Assembly: GCF_033025475.1 (NCBI RefSeq)
Contig: NZ_CP130322.1
Span: forward strand, 2,106,001-2,170,000
DNA: 64,000 nucleotides
Direction of reading: 5' to 3'
Source: Sphingomonas sp. C3-2
GTDB taxonomy: Bacteria > Pseudomonadota > Alphaproteobacteria > Sphingomonadales > Sphingomonadaceae
In this document: one piece after another, positions 8,471 to 16,504 of the stretch
How the letters are laid out: each line of letters opens with the position of its first letter
Numbering within the stretch: position 1 is the first letter of the stretch
Notes under the pieces: model-generated
Told to the model about the DNA's origin: nothing
Databases searched by the model: none
What the model saw: the letters and a program-made list of their open reading frames with translations, nothing else
Made by a program: the position numbers and the translations under genes

Positions 8471-10255
8471 TCAGCCGAGCGCTTCGACCATCTCGGCCAG
8501 CTCCAGCCAGCGTTCCTCGGCGGCGTCGCGTTCGGCGCGCGCGGCGTCGATCGCCTGAGTCAGCGTCTGGAAACGCTTGGGATCGCGCGTGTACAGGTCG
8601 GGATCGGCGAGCAAGGCCTCGTCGCGCGCGATCTGCGCTTCGATTTCCTCGATCTTCTGCGGCAACAGGTCGAAATCGCGCTGGTCCTTATAGCTCAGCT
8701 TGGTGCGCTGCTGCGGCTTGGGCGCGGTGTCGGCGGCCGGGGCCTTGGCGGCGGCTTTTCGCGGTTCCGTCCGCGCCACGCGCTTGCGCTCCCAATCGGC
8801 ATAGCCGCCTGCGATCACGTCGATCTTGCCCGATCCGTCAAGGCCGAGCGTCACCGTCACCGTGCGGTCGAGAAAGTCGCGGTCGTGGCTGACGATCAGC
8901 ACCGTGCCTTCATAATCGGCGATCACTTCCTGAAGCAGGTCGAGCGTTTCGAGGTCGAGATCGTTGGTCGGCTCGTCGAGCACGAGCAGGTTCGACCGCC
9001 GCGCAAATTCGCGCGCAAGCAGCAGGCGCGAGCGTTCGCCGCCCGAAAGCGTCCCCACCTTGGCCTCGGCAAGCGAGGGATCGAACAGGAATTCCTTCAG
9101 ATAGCCCTGGATATGCTTGCGCACGCCGCGCACGTCGATCCAGTCGCCGCCCTCGGCCAGCACGTCGCGCACGCGCTTTTCGGGTGCCATCAGGCTGCGC
9201 TGCTGGTCGATGATCACGCCGTCCAGCGTCTTGGCGAGCGTCACCTTGCCCTCGTCGGGCGCCAGCTCGCCGGTCATCAGCTTGAGCAAAGTCGTCTTGC
9301 CCGCGCCGTTCGATCCGACCAGGCCGATGCGGTCGCCGCGCTGCACCTTGAAGGTGAAGTCCTTGATCACCGCGCGGTCGCCAAAGCTTTTGGTCACGCC
9401 GTCCAGCGTGATCACGCTCTTGGTCTTCACATCGTCGGATTCGACCGCGAGCTTCGCCGCGCCCTGCGGCCCGATCATGGCGGCGCGCTGCGCGCGCATC
9501 TTGTGCAGCGCCTCAAGCCGGCCCTGGTTGCGCTTGCGCCGGGCGGTCACACCGCGCGCCAGCCAGTGAAGTTCGAGCTTCAGCTTCGCGTCGAGCTTTT
9601 CGGCGGCGCGTTCCTCCTCGGCATAGACCTTCTCGGTCCAGGCGTCGAAACCGCCAAAGCCGATCTCGTTGCGGCGCAGATTGCCGCGGTCGAGCCACAG
9701 CGTCTGCCGGGTCAGGCGGGTCAGGAAGGTACGGTCGTGGCTGATCACCACAAAGGCGCCGGTAAAGCGCCCCAGCCAGTTTTCCAGCCAGTCGATCGCC
9801 GCCAGATCGAGATGGTTGGTCGGCTCGTCGAGCAGCAGCACATCGGGCTCCATCGCCAGCGCGCGCGCGATCGCCGCGCGGCGGCGCTCGCCGCCCGATG
9901 CCGTTGCCGCCTCGCGCGACAGGTCGATGCCGATCTGGTCGGCGATCGCCTCCACCGCATGGCGCTCGGGTGCGTCTTCGCCGGAAATCGCGAAATCGAG
10001 CAAGGTCGCATGGCCCGTCATCGCGGGCTCCTGCTCCAGAATCACGACCTTGGTGCCCGGAACGATGGTACGGCGGCCCTCATCGCCCTCGATCGTTCCG
10101 GCAATGAGCTTGAGCAGCGTCGTCTTGCCCGCGCCGTTGCGGCCGATCAGCGCCACCCGGTCGCGCGCGCCCAGATACAGGTTCAGTCCGCGGAACAACC
10201 ATCCACTGCCTTGAACGAGACCAAGATTTTCATAGGCGAGAACGGGGGCGGACAT
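8471..10255 (-). CDS. ABC-F family ATPase (Uup-like)
   Basis: A 594-residue cytoplasmic protein with two fused ABC ATPase domains and no membrane segment, which marks the ABC-F class of ribosome-associated or DNA-associated ATPases. Domain 1 has Walker A GRNGAGKTT (38-46), signature SGGERRR and Walker B LLLDEPTNHLD. Domain 2 repeats GSNGAGKTT, LSGGERSR and LVLDEPTNDLD. The linker between them is charged and rich in Arg and Lys. After domain 2 comes an Ala/Lys-rich stretch and a C-terminal coiled coil (KLSYKDQRDFDLLPQKIEEIE onward), the layout of Uup rather than EttA. Uup proteins are linked to ribosome quality control and to branched DNA intermediates. The gene is divergent from the PepSY operon. 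Confidence 0.93.
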   Translation of the reverse strand: MSAPVLAYENLGLVQGSGWLFRGLNLYLGARDRVALIGRNGAGKTTLLKLIAGTIEGDEGRRTIVPGTKVVILEQEPAMTGHATLLDFAISGEDAPERHAVEAIADQIGIDLSREAATASGGERRRAAIARALAMEPDVLLLDEPTNHLDLAAIDWLENWLGRFTGAFVVISHDRTFLTRLTRQTLWLDRGNLRRNEIGFGGFDAWTEKVYAEEERAAEKLDAKLKLELHWLARGVTARRKRNQGRLEALHKMRAQRAAMIGPQGAAKLAVESDDVKTKSVITLDGVTKSFGDRAVIKDFTFKVQRGDRIGLVGSNGAGKTTLLKLMTGELAPDEGKVTLAKTLDGVIIDQQRSLMAPEKRVRDVLAEGGDWIDVRGVRKHIQGYLKEFLFDPSLAEAKVGTLSGGERSRLLLAREFARRSNLLVLDEPTNDLDLETLDLLQEVIADYEGTVLIVSHDRDFLDRTVTVTLGLDGSGKIDVIAGGYADWERKRVARTEPRKAAAKAPAADTAPKPQQRTKLSYKDQRDFDLLPQKIEEIEAQIARDEALLADPDLYTRDPKRFQTLTQAIDAARAERDAAEERWLELAEMVEALG

Positions 10256-10349
10256 GGAAACACTGCCTTTGGATGATCGATAAGGATGACGCGCAAATGA
10301 AGCGGCTATTCATGGCCTATTCAACGCTTTCGGCCTATGCCACAAGCCC

Positions 10350-10664
10350 ATGAAAATGATGACACGCCTTATTTGCACGATTGCAGTCAGCCTGTCCGCG
10401 GGCGCCATGCTTGCCCCTGCGCAGGCTCAGGCGCGGCGTGGCGATCAGGATTCGGCCTATCAGGCGGTCCAGCGGGGCCATGTCATGTCGCTCCGCGAGA
10501 TCGAGTCCCGGGTGCTTCCCTCGGTGCGCGGGGCGGAGTATCTGGGGCCAGAGTTTGATCGCGGTCGCGCGGTGTATCGCCTCAAGTTCCGCCGCGATGT
10601 GCGGGTCTTCTGGGTCGATGTCGATGCCCGCACCGGCGATGTGGTGGCACGTTCGGACCGTTAG
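10350..10664 (+). CDS. Exported PepSY-domain protein
   Basis: A 104-residue protein with an N-terminal signal peptide (residues 1-27, cleavage likely after AQAQA). The remainder is one PepSY-like domain whose last strands read VYRLKFRR and VFWVDVDARTGDVV. PepSY domains are periplasmic inhibitors or sensors. The gene heads a likely operon with a response regulator 62 bp downstream and a histidine kinase overlapping that. The protein may therefore modulate the kinase from the periplasm; this is inference from order only. ATG codons at 10350, 10356 and 10359 are all possible starts and none has a clear ribosome site. Confidence 0.85.
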   Translation: MKMMTRLICTIAVSLSAGAMLAPAQAQARRGDQDSAYQAVQRGHVMSLREIESRVLPSVRGAEYLGPEFDRGRAVYRLKFRRDVRVFWVDVDARTGDVVARSDR

Positions 10665-10726
10665 GGAACGGCCAGCGTGATCCGGCCGTTTTCTGGCCTG
10701 TTCTGCAGAAATGCAAAGGGGAATAA

Positions 10727-11392
10727 ATGCGCGTTTTGATCGTTGAGGATGAACCGAGCCTGGGGCAGCAGCTGCGCGCGACGCTTGAAGGCGCGGGCTA
10801 TGCGGTCGATCTCGCCACGGACGGCGAGGACGGGCATTTTCTCGGGGCAACCGAGAATTACGATGCCGTGATCCTCGATCTCGGCCTGCCCGAAATCGAT
10901 GGGCTCACCGTGCTCGATCGCTGGCGCAAGGAAGGCCGGGTGATGCCCGTGCTCGTGCTCACCGCACGCGACAGCTGGTCCGACAAGGTCGCCGGGCTCG
11001 ATGCGGGGGCTGACGATTATCTCGCCAAGCCCTTCCAGTCCGAAGAACTGATCGCGCGTCTGCGCGCGCTGATCCGCCGCGCCTCGGGCAATGCCTCGTC
11101 CGAACTGGTGGCGGGCGATGTTCGCCTCGACACGCGCTCGGGCAAGGTGACGCTCGCGGGCGCGCCGGTGAAGCTCACCGCGCAGGAATATAAGCTGCTC
11201 AGCTATCTGCTCCATCACAAGGGCAAGGTGGTGAGCCGCACCGAACTGATCGAGCATATTTACGATCAGGATTTCGATCGCGATTCCAACACGATCGAAG
11301 TGTTTGTGACTCGCATTCGCAAAAAGCTGGGGCCTGATGTGATCACCACGATCCGCGGGCTCGGCTACAGCCTGGACGAACCGCAGGGCTGA
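10727..11392 (+). CDS. OmpR/PhoB-family response regulator
   Basis: A 221-residue two-domain regulator. The receiver domain (1-118) has acidic E7-D8, phospho-acceptor D51 in ILDLGLP, T79 in LTARD and K101 in AKPF. A winged-helix DNA-binding domain (about 125-217) contains LTAQEYKLLSYLL and IRGLGYSL. AAGGGGA lies 4-10 nt before ATG 10727. Its stop TGA overlaps the ATG of the kinase by one base, so translation is coupled and the two are a cognate pair. The closest style is the PhoP-like group of alphaproteobacteria, but the signal and regulon cannot be read from the sequence. Confidence 0.95.
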   Translation: MRVLIVEDEPSLGQQLRATLEGAGYAVDLATDGEDGHFLGATENYDAVILDLGLPEIDGLTVLDRWRKEGRVMPVLVLTARDSWSDKVAGLDAGADDYLAKPFQSEELIARLRALIRRASGNASSELVAGDVRLDTRSGKVTLAGAPVKLTAQEYKLLSYLLHHKGKVVSRTELIEHIYDQDFDRDSNTIEVFVTRIRKKLGPDVITTIRGLGYSLDEPQG

Positions 11393-12831
11393 TGACGCAC
11401 GACAGTCCGGCGCCGTTTCCTTCGGATCCAACAGCCACGGACGACGCCTCAACGGCGGCGTCCGATGGCGCGCGTCCGGCGCGGCGCGGATTCGGACGCT
11501 ATACGGGATCGCTCGGCCGCCGCATGACGATCATCGCGGCGGTGTGGATCACGCTGCTGCTCGTCGGCGGCGGGCTCGCGCTCGACCGGGTATTGTCCGA
11601 CGCGATCACGCGCAACATGGACTATCAGCTCGAATATGTGCTGCGCGGGATGATCGCGGCGGGCGAGATCGGGCCTGACGGCGAAGTGCGCTTCAGCCGC
11701 ACGCTCGCCGACCAGCGTTTTCTCGAACCCAATTCGGGGCTCTACTGGCAGGTCAGCGGAAAGGGGCAGGAACCCTTCCGCTCGCGCTCGCTCTGGGATC
11801 GCGCCTTGCAGATCGGCCCCGAGCATCAGGACAGCCAGATCCACGTCTATGACAGCAAGGAATTTCCGGATCAGGCGCTGCGCGTGATGGAACGCGACAT
11901 CATGTTCCCGGATTCGAACGTCCTCTGGCGCTTTCAGGTGGCTCAGAGTCGCGACGAGCTCGATGCCCAGATCCGCACGCTCCGGCGCACGCTGGTGCGC
12001 AGCTTCGCGCTGCTTGGCCTCGGCCTGATCGCGCTGACCGCGCTCCAGACGCTCTATGGCCTCTGGCCGCTCCGGCGGATCCGCAACGCCATCGTCGCCA
12101 TGCGCGAAGGCCGCGCCAACCGCGTCGACGAATCGCTCCCGCGCGAAGTGGAGCCGATGGTCGAGGAGTTGAACGCGCTGCTCGAACATAATGAAAAACA
12201 GGCCGAGGAAGCCCGCCGCCATGCGGGCAATCTCGCGCATGCGCTCAAGACCCCGCTCACTGTCATCATGAATGCCGCCACCGCGCAGGCGCCCGATCTG
12301 TCGGAAACGGTGATCCGCGAGGCGACGACGATGCGCCGGCAGGTCGACCATCATCTGGCGCGCGCGCGCGCCGTTGGCCGGCGCGGCCATGCGCATAGCC
12401 GCGCCAATGTCTGGGCCAGCCTGGAATCGGTCGAACGCGCGGTCAGCCGGCTTTACGGCCATGTCCGCTTCGACATGGATGGCCCGCGCGATCTGGATGT
12501 GCGGATCGAGCGGCAGGATCTCGATGAACTGCTTGGCAATCTCGTCGAAAACTCCGCCAAATATGGCGGTGGCAGCGTGTTCGTGACGATCGCGCCGGCG
12601 GGCGATTTCGTCGAAATCCTCGTCGAGGATGACGGGCGCGGCATCCCCGAGGAACAACGCCAGAAGACCTTCGATCGCGGCACCCGGCTCGATACCAGCA
12701 AGCCCGGAACGGGGCTTGGCCTCTCGATCGTGCGCGATGTCGCCGAAATCTATGGCGGCAGCATCGAGCTTGAGGAAAGCGAGGATCTGGGCGGGTTGCT
12801 CGCGCGTCTCCGGCTGCCCCGCGCGGTCTAG
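11392..12831 (+). CDS. Membrane sensor histidine kinase
   Basis: A 479-residue inner-membrane kinase. After a proline- and alanine-rich cytoplasmic tail (1-40) comes TM1 (about 44-65), a periplasmic sensor domain of about 135 residues, TM2 (about 205-225) and a HAMP linker. The dimerisation/phospho-acceptor helix follows, with H283 in NLAHALKTPL. The HATPase domain has N box LVENSAKYGGG, G1 box DDGRGIP and G2 box GTGLGLSIV. The A-H-x-L-K-T-P H box is the PhoQ-like type. The start overlaps the regulator's stop. The adjacent PepSY protein is a candidate ligand of its periplasmic domain. Confidence 0.94.
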   Translation: MTHDSPAPFPSDPTATDDASTAASDGARPARRGFGRYTGSLGRRMTIIAAVWITLLLVGGGLALDRVLSDAITRNMDYQLEYVLRGMIAAGEIGPDGEVRFSRTLADQRFLEPNSGLYWQVSGKGQEPFRSRSLWDRALQIGPEHQDSQIHVYDSKEFPDQALRVMERDIMFPDSNVLWRFQVAQSRDELDAQIRTLRRTLVRSFALLGLGLIALTALQTLYGLWPLRRIRNAIVAMREGRANRVDESLPREVEPMVEELNALLEHNEKQAEEARRHAGNLAHALKTPLTVIMNAATAQAPDLSETVIREATTMRRQVDHHLARARAVGRRGHAHSRANVWASLESVERAVSRLYGHVRFDMDGPRDLDVRIERQDLDELLGNLVENSAKYGGGSVFVTIAPAGDFVEILVEDDGRGIPEEQRQKTFDRGTRLDTSKPGTGLGLSIVRDVAEIYGGSIELEESEDLGGLLARLRLPRAV

Positions 12832-12961
12832 AACGCGGCTCTTTCGGGGCATTGTTCCGCAAACGGTATATTTCCGTCGACGAGCAACATCGGATCGCCT
12901 TGTGCTGGGGCGCCGTGCGGTTAGTCTCCCGCCCATTCGATGGGCTGGGCGGGGTAGTGCA

Positions 12962-15049
12962 ATGATCAAGCGCATTTTGGGTGGTGTGGCGGCGATCGCC
13001 CTGGCCGCCGGGTTGAGCCAGACGGCATGGTCCTCATCGGCCGATGGGGAGGCCGCATCCGGCGCGGCGGCACCGATCGCCAAGCCGGCGCTGGGCAGTT
13101 TTGGCTTTGACGCAACCGGCATGAACAAGGCGGCCGCTCCGGGCGACGATTTCTACGCCTATGCCAACGGCCAGTGGGACGCGAAGACCGAGATCCCCGC
13201 GGATCGTTCGTCCTGGGGGGCGAGCGCCGTGCTGCGGGACCTGTCCGATCAGCGCACGCGCACGATCATCGAGGATGCCGCCGCCGCGTCCGGCGCGCCC
13301 GGCAGCAATGGTCAGAAGGTCGGCGACTATTTCGCCGCCTTCATGGACGAGGCCGCGATCGAGGCGAAGGGCGTGCGTCCCGTCGCGCCGATGCTGGCCG
13401 CGATCGCCGCGATCAAGACCCCCGCTGACATGTCGCGTTTGTTCGGCGAGTATAACCGCATCGGCTTCACCGTCCCGCTCGAGATCGATATCGATCAGGA
13501 TCTGAAGGATAACAGCGTCTACGCGGTCTATCTCGGCCAGTCGGGCCTCGGCATGCCCGACCGCGATTATTATCTGTCCGACAAGCCAAAGCTGGTCGAA
13601 GCGCGCGCGCGGTACAAGGCGCATGTCGCGCGCCTGCTGGAACTGGCCGGGGTGTCGGATGCCTCCGATGCCAGCGCGCGGGCCGAGCGTATCTATGATC
13701 TCGAACACCGCATCGCCGAGGTGCATTGGTCGGCGGTGGAATCGCGCCAGATCGAAAAGCTCCATAACCCGCTGGCCACCGGTGAATTCGTCAGCATCTA
13801 TCCCGGCGTCGACTGGCCGGCCTTTTTCAAGGCGGCGGGCGTCGACGCGCAGAAGCAGATTGTTGTCGCTCAGCCCAGCGCCGTCACGGGCATCGCCAAG
13901 CTTGTCGGTTCGATTCCGGTCGCCACCTGGAAGGATTATCTGACCTTCCACACCATCGCCGAATCCGCGCCGCTGCTCGGCAAGGCGATGGTCGAGGAAA
14001 GCTTTGCGTTCAACGGCACCGTGCTCAAGGGAACGCCGCAGAACAAGGAACGCTGGAAGCTGGGGGTCGACGGGGTCAATGGCGCGCTCGGCGAAGCCGT
14101 GGGCCAGCTTTATGTCGCGCGCTATTTCCCGCCCGAGGCCAAGGCCAAGGCCGATGAACTGGTGCGCAACCTCATCGCGGCGATGGATGTGCGCCTTTCG
14201 AAACTGGAATGGATGGCGCCCGAAACGCGCGTGAAGGCGCGCGCCAAGCTTGCGACCTTCACCGCCAAGATCGGCTATCCCGACAAATGGCGCGACTATT
14301 CGGCGCTGACGGTGCGCCGCGACGATGCCTTCGGCAACGCCATGCGCGCGCAGCGTTTCGAATATCAGCGCAATCTCAACAAGCTGGGTAAGCCGGTCGA
14401 CCGCAGCGAATGGTATATGACGCCGCAGATGGTGAACGCCTATGCCAATCCGCTGATGAACGAGATCGCGTTTCCAGCGGCGATCCTCCAGCCGCCCTTT
14501 TTCGATCCCAATGCCGATCCCGCAGTGAATTACGGAGGGATCGGCGCGGTGATCGGGCATGAGATCACGCACCATTTCGACGATCAGGGCAGCAAGTTCG
14601 ATCCGCAGGGCAATATGGTCGAATGGTGGACCCCGCAGGATGTTGAGCGGTTCAAGCGCTATACCGAAAAGGTCGTCACCCAGTTCAACGGTTATGAGCC
14701 GCTAAAGGGAACCCATATCAACGGCGAACTGACGCTGGGCGAGAATATGGCCGATCTGGCGGGGCTCAACATTGCCTATGATGCTTATCAGCGCGCGTTG
14801 GGGGGCAAGCCTGCCCCGGTGATCGACGGCTATAGCGGCGATCAGCGCTTCTTCCTGGGCTGGGCGCAGGTCTGGCGGAGCAAGTACCGCGAACCCTTTC
14901 TGCAGCAGTTGCTGACCACCGACCCGCATTCGCCGGGCAACTACCGCGCCTATATGGTCCGGAACATGGACAATTGGTACAAGGCGTTCAACGTGAAGCC
15001 CGGGCAGAAGCTCTATCTGGCGCCCGAGCAGCGCCTCGGCGTCTGGTAA
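12962..15049 (+). CDS. M13-family zinc metallopeptidase (neprilysin/PepO-like), exported
   Basis: A 695-residue protein starting at ATG 12962. The frame is open further upstream inside the kinase gene, but only from 12962 does the protein begin with a signal peptide (MIKRILGGVAAIALAAGLSQ). The zinc site is HEITHHF at residues 533-539 with the M13 glutamate in GENMADLAG about 60 residues later. The N-terminal DDFYAYANGQW and the C-terminal YMVRN...LYLAPEQRLGVW are family hallmarks. M13 enzymes cleave oligopeptides, here in the periplasm or as a lipid-anchored form. It is preceded by a gap of 130 bp after the kinase, so its own promoter is likely. Confidence 0.94.
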   Translation: MIKRILGGVAAIALAAGLSQTAWSSSADGEAASGAAAPIAKPALGSFGFDATGMNKAAAPGDDFYAYANGQWDAKTEIPADRSSWGASAVLRDLSDQRTRTIIEDAAAASGAPGSNGQKVGDYFAAFMDEAAIEAKGVRPVAPMLAAIAAIKTPADMSRLFGEYNRIGFTVPLEIDIDQDLKDNSVYAVYLGQSGLGMPDRDYYLSDKPKLVEARARYKAHVARLLELAGVSDASDASARAERIYDLEHRIAEVHWSAVESRQIEKLHNPLATGEFVSIYPGVDWPAFFKAAGVDAQKQIVVAQPSAVTGIAKLVGSIPVATWKDYLTFHTIAESAPLLGKAMVEESFAFNGTVLKGTPQNKERWKLGVDGVNGALGEAVGQLYVARYFPPEAKAKADELVRNLIAAMDVRLSKLEWMAPETRVKARAKLATFTAKIGYPDKWRDYSALTVRRDDAFGNAMRAQRFEYQRNLNKLGKPVDRSEWYMTPQMVNAYANPLMNEIAFPAAILQPPFFDPNADPAVNYGGIGAVIGHEITHHFDDQGSKFDPQGNMVEWWTPQDVERFKRYTEKVVTQFNGYEPLKGTHINGELTLGENMADLAGLNIAYDAYQRALGGKPAPVIDGYSGDQRFFLGWAQVWRSKYREPFLQQLLTTDPHSPGNYRAYMVRNMDNWYKAFNVKPGQKLYLAPEQRLGVW

Positions 15050-15060
15050 TCACCCGGAGT

Positions 15061-15084
15061 CGGGCCTCGCTGCTGCGGGGCCCG
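15061..15084. terminator. Hairpin between convergent peptidase and chorismate mutase genes
   Basis: CGGGCC (15061-15066) pairs with GGCCCG (15079-15084) around a 12-nt loop in the 48-bp gap between two convergent genes. No T run follows on either strand, so this is a weak call based on position. Confidence 0.35.
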
Positions 15085-15097
15085 TCAGCGCTGGGGA

Positions 15098-15382
15098 TCA
15101 GCCCTCTTCCTTGATTCGCGCATGGTGGCGGATCACTTCATCGATGATGAAGCGCAGGAACTTTTCGGAAAATTCGGGGTCGAGATTCGCGTCCTGCGCC
15201 AGACGGCGCAGCCGGGCGATCTGGCGTTCCTCGCGGCCCGGATCGGCGGGCGGCAGTTCGTGTTCGGCCTTGTATCGGCCAACTTCCTGCGTGATCTTGA
15301 ACCGTTCGGCCAGCATGAACACAAGCGCCGCGTCGATATTGTCGATACTTTCGCGAAAGCGCTGCAATCGGTCGTCATTCAT
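15098..15382 (-). CDS. Chorismate mutase, AroQ class
   Basis: A 94-residue all-helical protein that converts chorismate to prephenate on the way to phenylalanine and tyrosine. Residues R10, R27 and K38 (in ESIDNID, AERFKI and VGRYKAE) line up with the catalytic Arg11, Arg28 and Lys39 of the E. coli AroQ domain. It stands alone, not fused to prephenate dehydratase or dehydrogenase, as is common in alphaproteobacteria. The open frame extends far upstream, but ATG 15382 gives the normal family length. The divergent neighbour is the polyprenyl synthase about 100 bp away. Confidence 0.92.
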   Translation of the reverse strand: MNDDRLQRFRESIDNIDAALVFMLAERFKITQEVGRYKAEHELPPADPGREERQIARLRRLAQDANLDPEFSEKFLRFIIDEVIRHHARIKEEG

Positions 15383-15484
15383 GGCCGTCTCCGTTCTCGC
15401 GCGCGCTTTTCGTTGCTTGATAGCCCGAATGCAAGGCCATATCGCTTGCATATCTCGGGCAGGCGGGCCAATGCGCTCCCTGTC

Positions 15485-16501
15485 ATGACTGCAACGATCC
15501 ATCGCCTGAACCCGTCCGACCGGGCCCCTTCGCTTGATCCGCTGATGGCGCTCGTCGCTGCGGATATGAACGAGGTCAATGGCGTGATCCTCGATCGCAT
15601 GCAGTCCGACATTCCGCTCATTCCCGAGCTGGCCGGCCACCTGATTGCAGGCGGTGGCAAGCGCATGCGCCCGATGCTGACGCTCGCGAGCGCGCGCCTG
15701 CTGGGGTATGAGGGGACGCGCCACTTCAAGCTTTCGGCAGCGGTCGAGTTCATCCACACGGCAACGTTGCTGCATGACGATGTGGTCGATGGTTCGGCGC
15801 TGCGCCGTGGCCGCCACACCGCCAACATCATCTGGGGCAATCCGGCAACCGTTCTGGTCGGCGATTTCCTGTTCAGCCGCTCGTTCGAGCTGATGGTGGA
15901 AGACGGCAGCCTCAAGGTGCTGCGCATCCTGTCCAGCGCGTCGGCCGTGATCGCCGAGGGCGAGGTCAACCAGTTGACCGCGCAGCGCAAGGTGGACACG
16001 ACCGAAGACCATTATCTCGAAATCATCAGCGCGAAGACCGCGGCGCTTTTTGCAGCCGCCTGCCGGATCGCCGCGGTGGTTGCCGAGCGCCCCGAGGCCG
16101 AAGAGACCGCGCTCGATGCCTATGGCCGCAATCTCGGGATCGCGTTCCAGCTGGTCGACGATGCCATCGACTATTCGTCCGATGCCGAAACCATGGGCAA
16201 GGGCGTGGGCGACGATTTCCGCGACGGCAAGGTGACGCTGCCCGTCATCCTCGCCCATGCACGCGGCAATGACGAGGAAAAGGCCTTTTGGCGCGATGCG
16301 ATGCACGGGCACCGGATCAGCGACGAGGATCTTGCCTATGCCAAGCAGCTGCTCGAGCAGACCGGCGCGCTTGCCGACACGCTGGCGCGCGCGCGCCATT
16401 ACGGCCAGCGCGCGATCGATGCGCTGGGCGGCTTTGCCAATGACAAGGCGAAGGCGGCGCTCATTGAAGCGGTCGAATTCGCGATCGCGCGCGCCTATTG
16501 A
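15485..16501 (+). CDS. ispB: Long-chain polyprenyl diphosphate synthase (octaprenyl/decaprenyl type)
   Basis: A 338-residue trans-prenyltransferase that elongates farnesyl diphosphate with isopentenyl diphosphate to make the ubiquinone side chain. The first aspartate-rich motif is D98-D99-x-x-D102 in LLHDDVVD, and the second is D225-D226-x-x-D229 in QLVDDAIDY. The GGGKRMRP segment (57-63) binds diphosphate. Small residues just ahead of the first motif (HTATLLHDD) fit a long-chain enzyme. ATG 15485 gives the family's usual N terminus; an open frame further upstream is antisense to chorismate mutase. UbiG at 19.3 kb belongs to the same ubiquinone pathway. The exact chain length is inferred, not read. 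Confidence 0.93.
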   Translation: MTATIHRLNPSDRAPSLDPLMALVAADMNEVNGVILDRMQSDIPLIPELAGHLIAGGGKRMRPMLTLASARLLGYEGTRHFKLSAAVEFIHTATLLHDDVVDGSALRRGRHTANIIWGNPATVLVGDFLFSRSFELMVEDGSLKVLRILSSASAVIAEGEVNQLTAQRKVDTTEDHYLEIISAKTAALFAAACRIAAVVAERPEAEETALDAYGRNLGIAFQLVDDAIDYSSDAETMGKGVGDDFRDGKVTLPVILAHARGNDEEKAFWRDAMHGHRISDEDLAYAKQLLEQTGALADTLARARHYGQRAIDALGGFANDKAKAALIEAVEFAIARAY

Positions 16502-16504
16502 TCC

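Noticed and set aside
12629..12961. N-terminal extension of the M13 peptidase inside the kinase gene
   Set aside because: The extension would bury the signal peptide and overlaps the end of the kinase in another frame.
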